The position numbers were made by a program, and so were the translations under genes. This document shows, one piece after another, positions 44,329 to 53,086 of a DNA stretch of 64,000 nt. The number at the start of each line of letters is the position of its first letter. Position 1 is the first letter of the stretch. The notes below the pieces were generated by a model, which had not been told where the DNA came from, did not search any database, and worked only from the letters and a program-made list of their open reading frames with translations. The stretch covers positions 76,006 through 140,005 of the forward strand of contig NZ_JAHKJW010000002.1 in the NCBI RefSeq assembly GCF_019710745.1, read 5' to 3'. This stretch comes from Streptomyces beigongshangae (GTDB lineage: Bacteria > Actinomycetota > Actinomycetes > Streptomycetales > Streptomycetaceae).

Positions 44329-44724
44329 TCAGGCCTTCTTCGTCTCCCAGAAGATCTTGTCGATCTGGGCGATGTAGTCCAGGGCCTTCTGACCCGTGGC
44401 CGGGTCGGACGAGGCCTTCGCGGCCGAGAGGGCCTTGAGGGTGTCGTTGACCAGCTGGTGCAGTTCCGGGTACTTCTCGAAGTGCGGCGGCTTGAAGTAG
44501 TCGCTCCACAGCACCGAGACGTGGTGCTTGGCGAGTTCGGCGCGCTGCTCCTTGATGATGGTGGCGCGGGTCTGGAAGTGCGCGTCGTCGTTGGCGGCCA
44601 TCTTCTCCTGGACGGCCTTCACCGACTCCGCCTCGATGCGGGCCTGGGCAGGGTCGTACACACCGCAGGGCAGGTCGCAGTGGGCGCTGACCTTGACCTT
44701 GGGGGCAAACAGGCGGGAAAGCAT
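44329..44724 (-). CDS. sodN: Nickel superoxide dismutase
   Basis: SodN destroys superoxide using nickel. The 131-residue precursor has the N-terminal leader (MLSRLFAPKVKVSA) followed by the nickel hook HCDLPCGVYDP, whose His becomes residue 1 of the mature enzyme after cleavage. The helical remainder is typical, ending IFWETKKA. It is divergent from sodX (146 nt), which encodes the cleaving protease. SodN is expressed when Ni is sufficient. Confidence 0.97.
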   Translation of the reverse strand: MLSRLFAPKVKVSAHCDLPCGVYDPAQARIEAESVKAVQEKMAANDDAHFQTRATIIKEQRAELAKHHVSVLWSDYFKPPHFEKYPELHQLVNDTLKALSAAKASSDPATGQKALDYIAQIDKIFWETKKA

Positions 44725-44869
44725 GGAGCTGTCCTTCCTCGTGATCGTCTTCTCAGGTGGGACATTACTCCGTGAGGGACGGGTTTTCGCGAGTGCCCCC
44801 ATGGGCTTAGGACAAAAGTCCGGGGTGGGACCGGGACTCGTGGAGGATAGGACCGGGGAGGTGCCGGTG

Positions 44870-45304
44870 ATGCCGGAGCTGTCGCAGGGGACCGAGCGCG
44901 AGAGGGGCGTCCTGCCCTTCGGGACCGCCGAGGTGACGGGACCGTCCATGGTGCCCACACTGCGGCACGGGGATCTGCTCCTCGTGCAGTACGGGGCCAG
45001 GGTCGGGCCCGGTGACGTCGTCGTCCTGCGCCATCCGTTCCAGCAGGACCTGCTGGTCGTCAAGCGCGCGGCCGAGCGGCGCGAGGGCGGCTGGTGGGTG
45101 CTCGGCGACAACGCGTACGCCGGCGGGGACAGCACCGACTACGGAACCGTTCCCGAGGAACTCGTCCTCGGGAAGGTGCGGTTCCGCTACCGGCCTCCGG
45201 CGAAGGGTCAGCGCTCGCCGTTCGCGCTCGCGCGCTGGGCGCTGTCGGCCGCCCGGCCGGTGCTCCGCGACCGGTCCGCCTCCAGGCGCTTGCGGGCACG
45301 GTAG
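44870..45304 (+). CDS. sodX: Ni-SOD maturation protease SodX (signal-peptidase-like)
   Basis: This 144-residue protein resembles the S26 peptidase core: GPSMVPTLRHGDLLLV has the catalytic Ser near residue 27, and DLLVVKRA has the general-base Lys near 66. It lacks an N-terminal membrane anchor. It should remove the SodN leader. GTG starts at 44861 and 44867 are alternatives. The 3' end overlaps the convergent CGNR gene by 97 nt. Confidence 0.93.
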   Translation: MPELSQGTERERGVLPFGTAEVTGPSMVPTLRHGDLLLVQYGARVGPGDVVVLRHPFQQDLLVVKRAAERREGGWWVLGDNAYAGGDSTDYGTVPEELVLGKVRFRYRPPAKGQRSPFALARWALSAARPVLRDRSASRRLRAR

Positions 45305-45837
45305 GCGGCGACGTTCGCCCGGGTCGCGCAGCGGTCCGAGCAGTAGCGCCGGGAGCGGTTCGTCGAGGTGTCGAGATAGGCGTTGCGGCACGGCGCGGCC
45401 TCGCACAGGCCGAGGCGGTCCACCCCGTACTCGGTGAGGTGGAAGGCGAGGCCCATCGCGGCGATCGCCGCGTACCCCGCGGTCGCGTTCGACGGGTGGT
45501 CCGCCAGGTGCATGTGCCACAGCGGGCGGCCGTCGTCGTCCCGGAAGTCGTGGCCCGAGATCTGCGGGCTGACCGGGAACTCCAGCAGCAGGGAGTTCAG
45601 CAGGTCCACGGCGAGCGTCTCGTCGCCGCCGTCCGCCGCGTCGAAGACCGCGCGCAGCCGGGCCCGCACCCCGCGGAAGCGGGTCACGTCCGAGTCCGTG
45701 GCGCGGCGGGCCGCCGACGAGTTGCCCCCGAAGAGGTCACGGATGGCCTCGACCGAGGTGAGCGCGTCCTTGCCCCGGGCCGGTTCCTCGCTGTTGACGA
45801 GACGGACGGCATAATCCGAGTAATAGGCCAGTTCCAC
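45208..45837 (-). CDS. CGNR zinc-finger / ABATE domain regulator
   Basis: This 209-residue protein has an N-terminal ABATE stress-response domain (residues about 1-125) and a C-terminal CGNR zinc finger (CEAAPCRNAYLDTSTNRSRRYCSDRCATR, residues about 145-175). The first Cys pair reads C-x4-C. CGNR proteins are putative DNA-binding regulators. It starts at ATG 45837, divergent from the methyltransferase gene, and its 3' end is antisense to the sodX 3' end. Confidence 0.88.
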   Translation of the reverse strand: MELAYYSDYAVRLVNSEEPARGKDALTSVEAIRDLFGGNSSAARRATDSDVTRFRGVRARLRAVFDAADGGDETLAVDLLNSLLLEFPVSPQISGHDFRDDDGRPLWHMHLADHPSNATAGYAAIAAMGLAFHLTEYGVDRLGLCEAAPCRNAYLDTSTNRSRRYCSDRCATRANVAAYRARKRLEADRSRSTGRAADSAQRASANGER

Positions 45838-45948
45838 TTGTAGTCCTTACGAGGGCGCTCTATGGTCTTGGTGCGGACACGTAATGGCTAATGGTGCCTC
45901 CAGGGTATTACATGCTGGCTGGTGCACGGTGGAGGAAGAGGAGTTCTC

Positions 45949-46707
45949 ATGACGACCGCTCTCGGGTCCGACTGGCACGCGTGGCAGGAGAGCTGGGACC
46001 GGCAGCAGGAGTGGTACATGCCGGACCGCGAGGAGCGCTTCCGGATCATGCTCGACATGGTCGAGGCCCTGGTGGGCCCCGAACCCCGCGTCCTGGACCT
46101 CGCGTGCGGTACGGGAAGTATCACGGCCAGGCTCCTCGAAAGGTTCCCGAAGGCGGTCAGTACCGGTGTCGACCTCGACCCGGCGCTCCTGACCATCGCG
46201 GAGGGCACTTTCGCGGGCGACGACCGGGTCGCGTTCGTCACGGCGGACCTCACGGATCCCGGCTGGCCCGCCCTGCTGCCGTACGGCTCCTACGACGCCG
46301 TCCTCACGGCGACCGCCCTCCACTGGCTGCACCGCGAACCCCTCGAGGTCCTCTACGGCCAGGTCGCCGGACTCGTCCGCGACGGCGGGGTGTTCCTGAA
46401 CGCGGACCACATGGTCGACGAGACGACTCCCCGGATCAACGCGGCCGACCGGGTCCAGCGGCACGCGCGCATGGACGGGGCGAAGAGCGCGGGTGCGCTG
46501 GACTGGGCCGAGTGGTGGCGGCTCGCCGCGGCGGATCCGGTGCTCGCCGGACCGACGGCCCGGCGCTTCGAGATCTACGGGGAGCACGCGGAGGGGGACA
46601 CCCCGTCCGCCGAGTGGCACGCCCGTACCCTGCGCGCGGCCGGCTTCGCCGAGGCCCGCGAGGTCTGGCGCTCCCCGTCGGACGCCCTGGTCCTGGCCCT
46701 GAGATAA
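45949..46707 (+). CDS. SAM-dependent methyltransferase, class I
   Basis: This 252-residue protein has the SAM-binding motif I LDLACGTGSITARLL near residue 43, followed by an acidic strand end GVDLDPALL and AVLTATALHWLH, which is the motif I to III pattern. ATG 45949 follows GAAGAGGAG. The substrate is unknown. It is near CGNR and the ABC importer but not in operon with either. Confidence 0.85.
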   Translation: MTTALGSDWHAWQESWDRQQEWYMPDREERFRIMLDMVEALVGPEPRVLDLACGTGSITARLLERFPKAVSTGVDLDPALLTIAEGTFAGDDRVAFVTADLTDPGWPALLPYGSYDAVLTATALHWLHREPLEVLYGQVAGLVRDGGVFLNADHMVDETTPRINAADRVQRHARMDGAKSAGALDWAEWWRLAAADPVLAGPTARRFEIYGEHAEGDTPSAEWHARTLRAAGFAEAREVWRSPSDALVLALR

Positions 46708-46777
46708 CGGCCTGTTGCTCGCCCCCCGCCGCCCCTTCCCGTCCCGACCCCAGGGGCTGCGCCCCCGGACCCCCGTT

Positions 46778-46825
46778 GCGCGGTTCCCCGCGCCCCTGGC
46801 TACCCAGGGGCGCGGGGAACCGCGC
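46778..46825. terminator. Perfect 22-bp inverted repeat (dispersed repeat copy D, head to head)
   Basis: Positions 46778-46799 are the exact reverse complement of 46804-46825, with a 4-nt loop ctac. Each arm is a copy of the gcgcggttccccgcgcccc element seen at three other gene ends. It lies between the methyltransferase stop and the convergent ATPase gene. Confidence 0.85.
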
Positions 46826-46887
46826 GATCAGCCCCCACCGGGCCCGCGGGCGAGCGACGACCCGGTGCCGGTCGGAGGCTCCGGAAG

Positions 46888-47679
46888 CTAGAGCACCTTC
46901 GACAGGAACGACTGCGTCCGCTCGTGCTGCGGATTCGTCAGCACGTCCCGCGGGTGACCGGACTCGACCACCACACCCTCGTCCATGAAGACCAGCGAAT
47001 CGCCGACCTCCCGGGCGAAGCCCATCTCGTGCGTGACGACGACCATCGTCATGCCCGACTCGGCGAGGTCGCGCATGACGTCCAGGACGTCACCGACCAG
47101 CTCCGGGTCGAGCGCGGAGGTCGGCTCGTCGAACAGCATCAGCTTCGGTTCCATCGCCAGCGCCCGTGCGATGGCGACCCGCTGCTGCTGTCCGCCGGAG
47201 AGCTGCGACGGGTAGTTGCCCGCCTTGTCGGCGAGGCCGACCCGCTCCAGGAGCTGCGCCGCCCGCTCCCGCGCCTGGGTCCTGCCGATGCCCTTGACCT
47301 GGACCGGCGCCTCCATGACGTTCTCGAGCGCCGTCATGTGCGGGAACAGGTTGAAGCGCTGGAACACCATGCCGATGTCCCGCCGCTTCAGCGCGACCTC
47401 GCTGTCCTTGAGCTCGTACAGCTTGTCGCCCTTCTGGCGGTAGCCGACCAGCTCCCCGTCCACGTACAGCCGCCCGGCGCTGACCTTCTCCAGGTGGTTG
47501 ATGCACCGAAGGAACGTCGACTTGCCGGAACCGGACGGGCCGATCAGGCAGAAGACCTCGCTGGGCCTCACTTCCAGGTCGATGCCCTTGAGGACCTCGA
47601 CCGGGCCGAAGGACTTGTGGACGCCCTCGGCCTTCACCATCGGCGCACCGGAGTCCACCCTGGTCACGTTGGCGGTCAT
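46888..47679 (-). CDS. Polar amino-acid ABC transporter ATPase
   Basis: This 263-residue ATPase has Walker [11 protein letters not shown]-loop [10 protein letters not shown], signature LSGGQQQRV and Walker [14 protein letters not shown]. The [18 protein letters not shown] loop marks the GlnQ/HisP-type subfamily. ATG 47679 overlaps the permease stop codon by four bases. It energises the permease and binding protein upstream. Confidence 0.92.
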   Translation of the reverse strand: MTANVTRVDSGAPMVKAEGVHKSFGPVEVLKGIDLEVRPSEVFCLIGPSGSGKSTFLRCINHLEKVSAGRLYVDGELVGYRQKGDKLYELKDSEVALKRRDIGMVFQRFNLFPHMTALENVMEAPVQVKGIGRTQARERAAQLLERVGLADKAGNYPSQLSGGQQQRVAIARALAMEPKLMLFDEPTSALDPELVGDVLDVMRDLAESGMTMVVVTHEMGFAREVGDSLVFMDEGVVVESGHPRDVLTNPQHERTQSFLSKVL

Positions 47680-48620
47680 GCGTTTGCTCCTGTGCCCGAG
47701 CGGTTGGACAGTGACAGCATGTTCGCCCTGATCCTCTGGAACGGGGTGTCCGGCAGCGAACGGCTCGAACCACGGGCGTAGTACCGCTCGATGTAGTACT
47801 GCCCGACGCTGAGCACGGAGGTCAGGACCAGGTACCAGGCGGCGGCCAGGAAGTACATCTCCACCGGTGCGCCCGACGACTGCCCGATGTCCTGGGCGTA
47901 CCGGAACAGTTCGGCGAACTGGACCACCGACACCAGCGAGGTCGTCTTCAGCATGTTGATGACCTCGTTGCCCGTGGGGGGCACGATCACGCGCATCGCC
48001 TGCGGGATCACGATCCGCCGCAGGGTCTTGCCGTGGCTCATGCCCAGGGCGTGCGAGGCCTCGGTCTGGCCCTCGTCGACCGACAGCAGACCCGCGCGGC
48101 AGATCTCCGCCATGTACGCGGCCTCGTTCAGGCCGAGCCCGAGGAGCGCCGTCAGCAGCGGCGTCATGAAGCTCGACCAGTAGTCCTTGTAGATCGGGCC
48201 GAGGTTGATGTACTCGAAGACCAGGCCCAGGTTGAACCAGACGACGAGCTGCACCAGGACCGGGGTGCCGCGGAAGAACCAGATGTAGAACCACGCGATC
48301 GACGAGGTCACCGGGTTCTTCGACAGGCGCATCACCGCGAGGAGGATGCCGCCCACGATGCCGATCACCATCGACAGGACGGTCAGGAGCATCGTCTGGC
48401 CGACGCCCTTGAGGATCCGGTCGTCGAAGAAGTAGTCCGGTACGGCACCCCAGTTGATCTTGCCCTGGGCGAACGCGTAGATGATCGACACGAAGAGTGC
48501 GATCGCGACGACGGCCGAGACGTACCGCCCGTAGTGGCGGACCGGGATGGCCTTGATGGCCTCCGGTCCGCCCGGGGGAACGCGCTCGGGGCCGGCCGTC
48601 TTGTCGATGTCAGCAGTCAC
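47676..48620 (-). CDS. Polar amino-acid ABC transporter permease
   Basis: This 314-residue permease has four to five membrane segments after a polar N-terminus of about 30 residues. The conserved loop reads [26 protein letters not shown] near residue 170, with the amino-acid-type EAA pattern. The GTG start is at 48620. A single permease gene implies a homodimeric channel. It is downstream of the binding-protein gene by 33 nt. Confidence 0.92.
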   Translation of the reverse strand: MTADIDKTAGPERVPPGGPEAIKAIPVRHYGRYVSAVVAIALFVSIIYAFAQGKINWGAVPDYFFDDRILKGVGQTMLLTVLSMVIGIVGGILLAVMRLSKNPVTSSIAWFYIWFFRGTPVLVQLVVWFNLGLVFEYINLGPIYKDYWSSFMTPLLTALLGLGLNEAAYMAEICRAGLLSVDEGQTEASHALGMSHGKTLRRIVIPQAMRVIVPPTGNEVINMLKTTSLVSVVQFAELFRYAQDIGQSSGAPVEMYFLAAAWYLVLTSVLSVGQYYIERYYARGSSRSLPDTPFQRIRANMLSLSNRSGTGANA

Positions 48621-48653
48621 GGATGTTGCCTTTCGGTGCCGCAGGCCGCGCGG

Positions 48654-49619
48654 TCACTTGCCGCCGTTGATGGTGGCTTCCTTGACGGCGCCGGCCTCGA
48701 CGCCCCACTTCGCGATGATCTTGTCGTACTCGCCGTTCTCGATGATCGCGTCGAGCGCGGCCTTCAGGGCGTCCCGCAGCTCGGTGTTCGACTTGGCGAC
48801 CGCGATGCCGTACGGAGCGGCCTCGACCTGCTCACCGACGATCTCGAAGTCCTTGCCGCCCCCGGAGGTCTTCGCCGCGTACGCCGCGACCGGGAAGTCG
48901 GAGGAGCCGGCGTCGGCGCCGCCGGCCCGCAGGCGGGTCTGGGCCTGCTGGTCGTTGTCGAACGCCTCGATGGAGAGCTTCTCGCCCGCCGGACACTTCT
49001 TGGCCTGGGCCTTGGCCAGGTCGTTGGAGACGGTGTTGCGCTGCACCACGACCTTCTTGCCGCACAGGTCGTCCCAGGTCTTGATCCCCTGGTCGTCGCC
49101 CTGCTTGGTGTAGATCGAGACACCGGCGGTGAAGTAGTCGATGAAGTCGACGCCCTCGCCGACCTTCTTGCCCGTGTCGGCGTCGACGCCCTCCTGGCGG
49201 TCCTTGGTGTCCGTCATCGCCGACATCGCGATGTCGTACCGCTTGGAGCGCAGGCCGGTGAGCAGGGTGTCGAACGTGCCGTTCTCGAACTCGAACTTCA
49301 CACCGAGCTGCTTGCCCATCGCGTCGGCGAGGTCGGGGTCGATGCCGACCGTCTTGCCGGAGTCGTCCTTGAACTCGACCGGCGCGTACGCGATGTCCGA
49401 GCCGACCTTGACGACGCCCTTGTCGCGGACCGCCGCGGGCAGCTTGTCGGCCAGCGGCGCCGCGCCGCCGTCCGCGGTGCCCGAGCTGCTGCTGTTGTCC
49501 TTGTCCTTGGTCTGGTCACCGCAGCCGGTGAGCAGCAGGGCGCCTGCGACCGCGACCGCACCGACCGCGGCTATCCGGGACTGCGCGGTGGTCGTGCGAC
49601 GGGTGGAGCGTGCGGTCAT
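48654..49619 (-). CDS. Amino-acid-binding lipoprotein of the ABC importer
   Basis: This 321-residue precursor has a signal peptide with lipobox LLTGC (Cys near 33). The family 3 binding-protein body begins VVKVGSDIAYAPVEFKDDSGKTVGIDPDL and has RYDIAMSAMTDTKDRQ near 130. Bound substrate could be glutamate, glutamine or another polar amino acid; the pocket is not assignable by eye. ATG 49619 gives a clean signal peptide (MTARSTRRTTTAQ). Confidence 0.92.
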   Translation of the reverse strand: MTARSTRRTTTAQSRIAAVGAVAVAGALLLTGCGDQTKDKDNSSSSGTADGGAAPLADKLPAAVRDKGVVKVGSDIAYAPVEFKDDSGKTVGIDPDLADAMGKQLGVKFEFENGTFDTLLTGLRSKRYDIAMSAMTDTKDRQEGVDADTGKKVGEGVDFIDYFTAGVSIYTKQGDDQGIKTWDDLCGKKVVVQRNTVSNDLAKAQAKKCPAGEKLSIEAFDNDQQAQTRLRAGGADAGSSDFPVAAYAAKTSGGGKDFEIVGEQVEAAPYGIAVAKSNTELRDALKAALDAIIENGEYDKIIAKWGVEAGAVKEATINGGK

Positions 49620-50257
49620 GGTGGGTTCCTCCGGCGGGTGGGTGGAGTTGCCGATGGGCCGGCAGTAGCCGATGGGTCGACGAGAACACACACCTTCGGG
49701 TGTCGCGACCTCGTGTGATTAGGGCATCTTGCCATTCGGACTCACGCCTTCAGGGTGCCCGCCATGTCAAAATCGGATAACGGGTGACCTCTGAACCGGA
49801 CCGGTCCGATCCGGCCCGGCCGGACCTTGTGCGGAAAACCTCCGAAGGTGCCGGAAGATCTCCGGTGCGGGCCGTGGTGCGGACGATCAGTTCCCGACAC
49901 TTCGGACAGTATGCACCTTATGTGTTATTTATGGCGAAAAGTAATTCCTGAACCCATTCGGTCATGAGTCATGTCACCGGTATGTGACCTTCGCTATCCG
50001 GTATACGAGCCCGGTTCCCGCATCGCGCGGCCCGCGGCCGATGATGTGTGACCTTCGCGCCATCGACTCGTCCGCGGTGCGGTCCGTCCGGTAAGAAGGT
50101 TCCTCACACCCCTCATCCGGGGCTCAGGGCGCGTGTGCGGCGTGCCCGTCGCGCACGTCCCGTACGCCACAGTCATCAGGGACGCGCGCGGTGCCCGCCC
50201 GCTCCTCACCCGGAGCGGCGACCCTCAATCGTGCAAAGACCTAAGGGGTACAACAAA
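49620..50257. promoter_or_regulatory. Long divergent spacer between importer and malic enzyme
   Basis: This 638-nt region is less GC-rich than the genome average around 49900-49990. It contains a GTCAC-cggtat-GTGAC palindrome (49973-49988). An exact 12-bp direct repeat, tgtgaccttcgc, occurs at 49983-49994 and 50047-50058, 64 nt apart. Both promoters should be here. No ORF of gene quality is seen. Confidence 0.5.
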
Positions 50258-51481
50258 GTGGCAGCGGAGATCGTCAATCCTCGCAGCGACAGCAGTACGG
50301 AGCGGGACGGCGGGGCCGAGCCCCTCCATTCCTTCGATCCGGCGTTCGCGCTGCACCGTGGCGGCAAGATGGCCGTGCAGGCCACCGTGCCCGTCCGCGA
50401 CAAGGACGACCTGTCCCTGGCGTACACGCCCGGCGTCGCGAAGGTCTGCACGGCCATCGCGGAGCAGCCGGAACTCGTCCACGACTACACATGGAAGTCG
50501 TCCGTGGTCGCCGTCGTGACGGACGGGACCGCCGTCCTCGGACTCGGCGACATCGGACCCGAGGCATCGCTCCCCGTCATGGAGGGCAAGGCGATCCTGT
50601 TCAAGCAGTTCGGCGGGGTCGATGCCGTGCCGATCGCGCTGGACTGCACCGGCGTCGACGAGATCGTCGAGACCGTCGCGCGGCTCGCACCGTCCTTCGG
50701 CGGCGTGAACCTGGAGGACATCTCGGCGCCCCGGTGCTTCGAGATCGAGCGCCGGCTGCAGGAGCGGCTGGACATCCCCGTCTTCCACGACGACCAGCAC
50801 GGGACGGCCGTCGTCACGCTGGCGGCCCTGCGGAACGCCGCGCGGCTGACCGGGCGCTCGCTCGGGCAGCTGCGGGCCGTGATCTCGGGCGCGGGCGCGG
50901 CCGGGGTGGCCATCGCCAAGTTCCTGCTGGAGGCCGGGCTCGGGGACGTCGCCGTCGCGGACCGCAAGGGCATCGTGTCGGCCGACCGGGACGACCTGAC
51001 CCCGGTCAAGCGGGAACTCGCCGTCATGACCAACAAGGCCGGGCTGTCCGGCTCGCTGGAGACCGCGCTCGCCGGTGCCGACGTCTTCATCGGCGTGTCC
51101 GGCGGTACGGTGCCGGAGCCGGCCGTGGCCTCCATGGCCGAGGGTGCGTTCGTGTTCGCCATGGCCAACCCGAACCCCGAAGTGCACCCGGACGTCGCGC
51201 ACAAGTACGCGGCGGTCGTCGCCACGGGGCGGTCGGACTACCCGAACCAGATCAACAACGTGCTGGCCTTCCCCGGGATCTTCGCGGGGGCGTTGCAGGT
51301 GCGGGCCTCGCGGATCACCGAGGGGATGAAGATCGCGGCGGCCGAGGCGCTGGCCGCGGTCGTCGGGGACGACCTCGCGGCGGACTATGTGATTCCGTCG
51401 CCGTTCGACGAGCGGGTCGCCCCGGCGGTCACGGCGGCGGTCGCCGCGGCGGCCCGCGCCGAGGGCGTGGCCCGGCGTTAG
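50258..51481 (+). CDS. Malic enzyme (malate to pyruvate, decarboxylating)
   Basis: This 407-residue enzyme has the malic motif DGTAVLGLGDIGPEASLPVMEGKAILFKQFGG (residues about 80-110). The active-site FHDDQHGTAVV is near 170 and the dinucleotide-binding SGAGAAGVAIAKFLL near 210, with PNPEVHPD near 300. It corresponds by position to S. coelicolor SCO5261, reported as NADP-dependent; I cannot confirm cofactor choice here. GTG 50258 follows AAGGGG. It supplies NADPH or pyruvate. Confidence 0.93.
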   Translation: MAAEIVNPRSDSSTERDGGAEPLHSFDPAFALHRGGKMAVQATVPVRDKDDLSLAYTPGVAKVCTAIAEQPELVHDYTWKSSVVAVVTDGTAVLGLGDIGPEASLPVMEGKAILFKQFGGVDAVPIALDCTGVDEIVETVARLAPSFGGVNLEDISAPRCFEIERRLQERLDIPVFHDDQHGTAVVTLAALRNAARLTGRSLGQLRAVISGAGAAGVAIAKFLLEAGLGDVAVADRKGIVSADRDDLTPVKRELAVMTNKAGLSGSLETALAGADVFIGVSGGTVPEPAVASMAEGAFVFAMANPNPEVHPDVAHKYAAVVATGRSDYPNQINNVLAFPGIFAGALQVRASRITEGMKIAAAEALAAVVGDDLAADYVIPSPFDERVAPAVTAAVAAAARAEGVARR

Positions 51482-51482
51482 C

Positions 51483-51514
51483 CTGCACGGCTGCACGGCT
51501 GCACGGCTGCACGG
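51483..51514 (+). repeat. 8-bp tandem repeat after malic enzyme
   Basis: Four exact copies of ctgcacgg follow the stop codon of the malic enzyme gene. The rest of the 295-nt spacer to 51776 holds no reliable ORF. It includes a partial inverted repeat around 51554-51610, which could serve as a terminator. Confidence 0.85.
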
Positions 51515-51776
51515 CCGTGGGCTGTGTGGCTGCGGGTGCGTTGTGGTCCCCGGTCCCCGGCCTTCGGCCGGGAGGTGCCTCGGGCTCGGGGGTTCCCCGC
51601 CTCTGGAAGAGGGGCGGGGGAAGCGCGCGAGCAGTCCGAGGTGCCTCCGGGGCCGTCCCGGCCCACCCCGTACGCGGCCGGCCGCACCCTCCTCCCCCAG
51701 GGGCGCGTGTCACAGAGTCGTCCGTCACAGAGCCGTCCGGTTCCGTCGGGGGCGGGTGCCCCCCTAGGGTCGGGGC

Positions 51777-52742
51777 ATGTTCGCTGCCTACGCCGCCCGT
51801 ATCGACCGTGACCGGCCCCTGCGTGGACTCGAGTTGGGCGAGCGCCCCGCTCCCGGGCCCCGCCCCGGCTGGACGACCGTGAACGTCAGGGCCGCCTCCC
51901 TGAACCACCACGACCTCTGGTCGCTGCGCGGAGTCGGCCTCGCCGAGGACAAACTGCCGATGATCCTCGGCTGCGACGCCGCCGGTGTCGACGAGGACGG
52001 CAACGAGGTCGTCCTGCACTCCGTCATCGGCCAGACGGGTCACGGTGTCGGCCCGGAGGAGCCACGCTCCATCCTCACCGAGCGCTACCAGGGGACCTTC
52101 GCCGAACAGGTCTCCGTGCCCACGTGGAACGTCCTGCCCAAGCCCGCGGAGCTCTCCTTCGAGGAGGCCGCCTGTCTGCCCACCGCCTGGCTGACCGCGT
52201 ACCGGATGCTCTTCACCAACGCCGGCGTACGACCCGGTGACTCGGTTCTCGTGCAGGGCGCCGGAGGGGGTGTCGCCACGGCCGCGATCGTGCTGGGCAA
52301 GGCCGCGGGACTACGGGTCTTCGCCAGCAGCCGGAACGAGGCGAAGCGCAAGCGGGCCCTCGAACTGGGTGCCGTCGAGGCCGTCGAGCCGGGCGCCCGA
52401 CTGCCGCAGCGCGTGGACACGGTCATCGAGACGGTCGGCGCCGCCACCTGGTCCCACTCGGTCAAGTCCCTCAAGCCGGGCGGCACCCTGGTCATCTCGG
52501 GTGCCACGAGCGGCGACAACCCTTCGCACGCCGAGCTGACCCGCATCTTCTTCCTCGAACTCAAGGTCGTCGGCTCCACGATGGGCTCCAAGGACGAACT
52601 CGAGGACCTGCTCTCCTTCTGCGCGACGACCGGTGTCCGGCCCGTCATCGACGAAGTGCTCCCGCTGGACCGGGCCCGCGAGGGCTTCGCGCGCATGGAA
52701 TCCGGCGAACTCTTCGGCAAGGTCGTCCTGACCGCCTCCTGA
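51777..52742 (+). CDS. Zinc-type alcohol dehydrogenase-like / quinone oxidoreductase family protein
   Basis: This 321-residue medium-chain dehydrogenase has an N-terminal GroES-like domain (residues about 25-130, SLNHHDLWSLRG and GCDAAGVDEDGNEV) and a nucleotide-binding domain (about 145-280) with VQGAGGGVATAAIVLG. Typical zinc-cysteine ligands are absent, so it fits the quinone-oxidoreductase (non-zinc) branch. Substrate is unknown. It matches SCO5262 by position. Confidence 0.88.
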   Translation: MFAAYAARIDRDRPLRGLELGERPAPGPRPGWTTVNVRAASLNHHDLWSLRGVGLAEDKLPMILGCDAAGVDEDGNEVVLHSVIGQTGHGVGPEEPRSILTERYQGTFAEQVSVPTWNVLPKPAELSFEEAACLPTAWLTAYRMLFTNAGVRPGDSVLVQGAGGGVATAAIVLGKAAGLRVFASSRNEAKRKRALELGAVEAVEPGARLPQRVDTVIETVGAATWSHSVKSLKPGGTLVISGATSGDNPSHAELTRIFFLELKVVGSTMGSKDELEDLLSFCATTGVRPVIDEVLPLDRAREGFARMESGELFGKVVLTAS

Positions 52743-52829
52743 TCACACCTCCCCTCCGTCCGTCTCCCCTTCGTCCGTCTTCCCTCCGATCGTCCCTCCT
52801 CCGCCCGTCTCTTCCACTCACCTCCCCGC
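52743..52829 (+). other. 87-nt polypyrimidine tract
   Basis: From the dehydrogenase stop to 52829 the + strand is mostly C and T, in runs of cctccgtccgtctcccc type. Purine interruptions are few. It ends directly before the palindromic operators of the next gene. It may favour non-B DNA or Rho-type termination. Confidence 0.8.
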
Positions 52830-52873
52830 GTCAACCTGAGTTGACATGTCGTGGTGTGTCAATCTAAGTTGAC
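52830..52873 (+). promoter_or_regulatory. Promoter with twin palindromes; predicted leaderless start
   Basis: Two 16-bp palindromes, GTCAACCTGAGTTGAC (52830-52845) and GTCAATCTAAGTTGAC (52858-52873), lie 28 bp apart. The first overlaps TTGACA (52841-52846), a perfect -35. The second overlaps TAAGTT (52865-52870), a plausible -10 with 18-bp spacing. The predicted transcription start is at or beside ATG 52877, and no ribosome-binding site is present. The arrangement predicts autoregulated, leaderless transcription. Confidence 0.75.
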
Positions 52874-52876
52874 GTC

Positions 52877-53086
52877 ATGACCGAAGCAACGGATCTCGCC
52901 GAGCGTGCGGGCGACCGCGATCCGCGGATCGGGCTGCGTGCCGTCTCCGCGTTGCGGCGGCTGCTGGAACAGCTCGAAGCGGTGCAGGTGCGCAGCGCAC
53001 GGAATCAGGGCTGGTCGTGGCAGGAGATCGCCGCGGAACTGGGTGTCAGCAGGCAGGCCGTGCACAAGAAGTACGGGAGGCAGTGA
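52877..53086 (+). CDS. Small helix-turn-helix DNA-binding protein
   Basis: This 69-residue protein has a C-terminal helix-turn-helix (WSWQEIAAELGVSRQAVHKKYG, residues about 44-66) after a helical N-terminus. It lacks any ligand domain, so partner proteins or dimerisation must control it. The twin palindromes at its own promoter are probable operators. Its stop shares one base with the next start (TGATG), so the two are co-translated. Confidence 0.9.
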   Translation: MTEATDLAERAGDRDPRIGLRAVSALRRLLEQLEAVQVRSARNQGWSWQEIAAELGVSRQAVHKKYGRQ

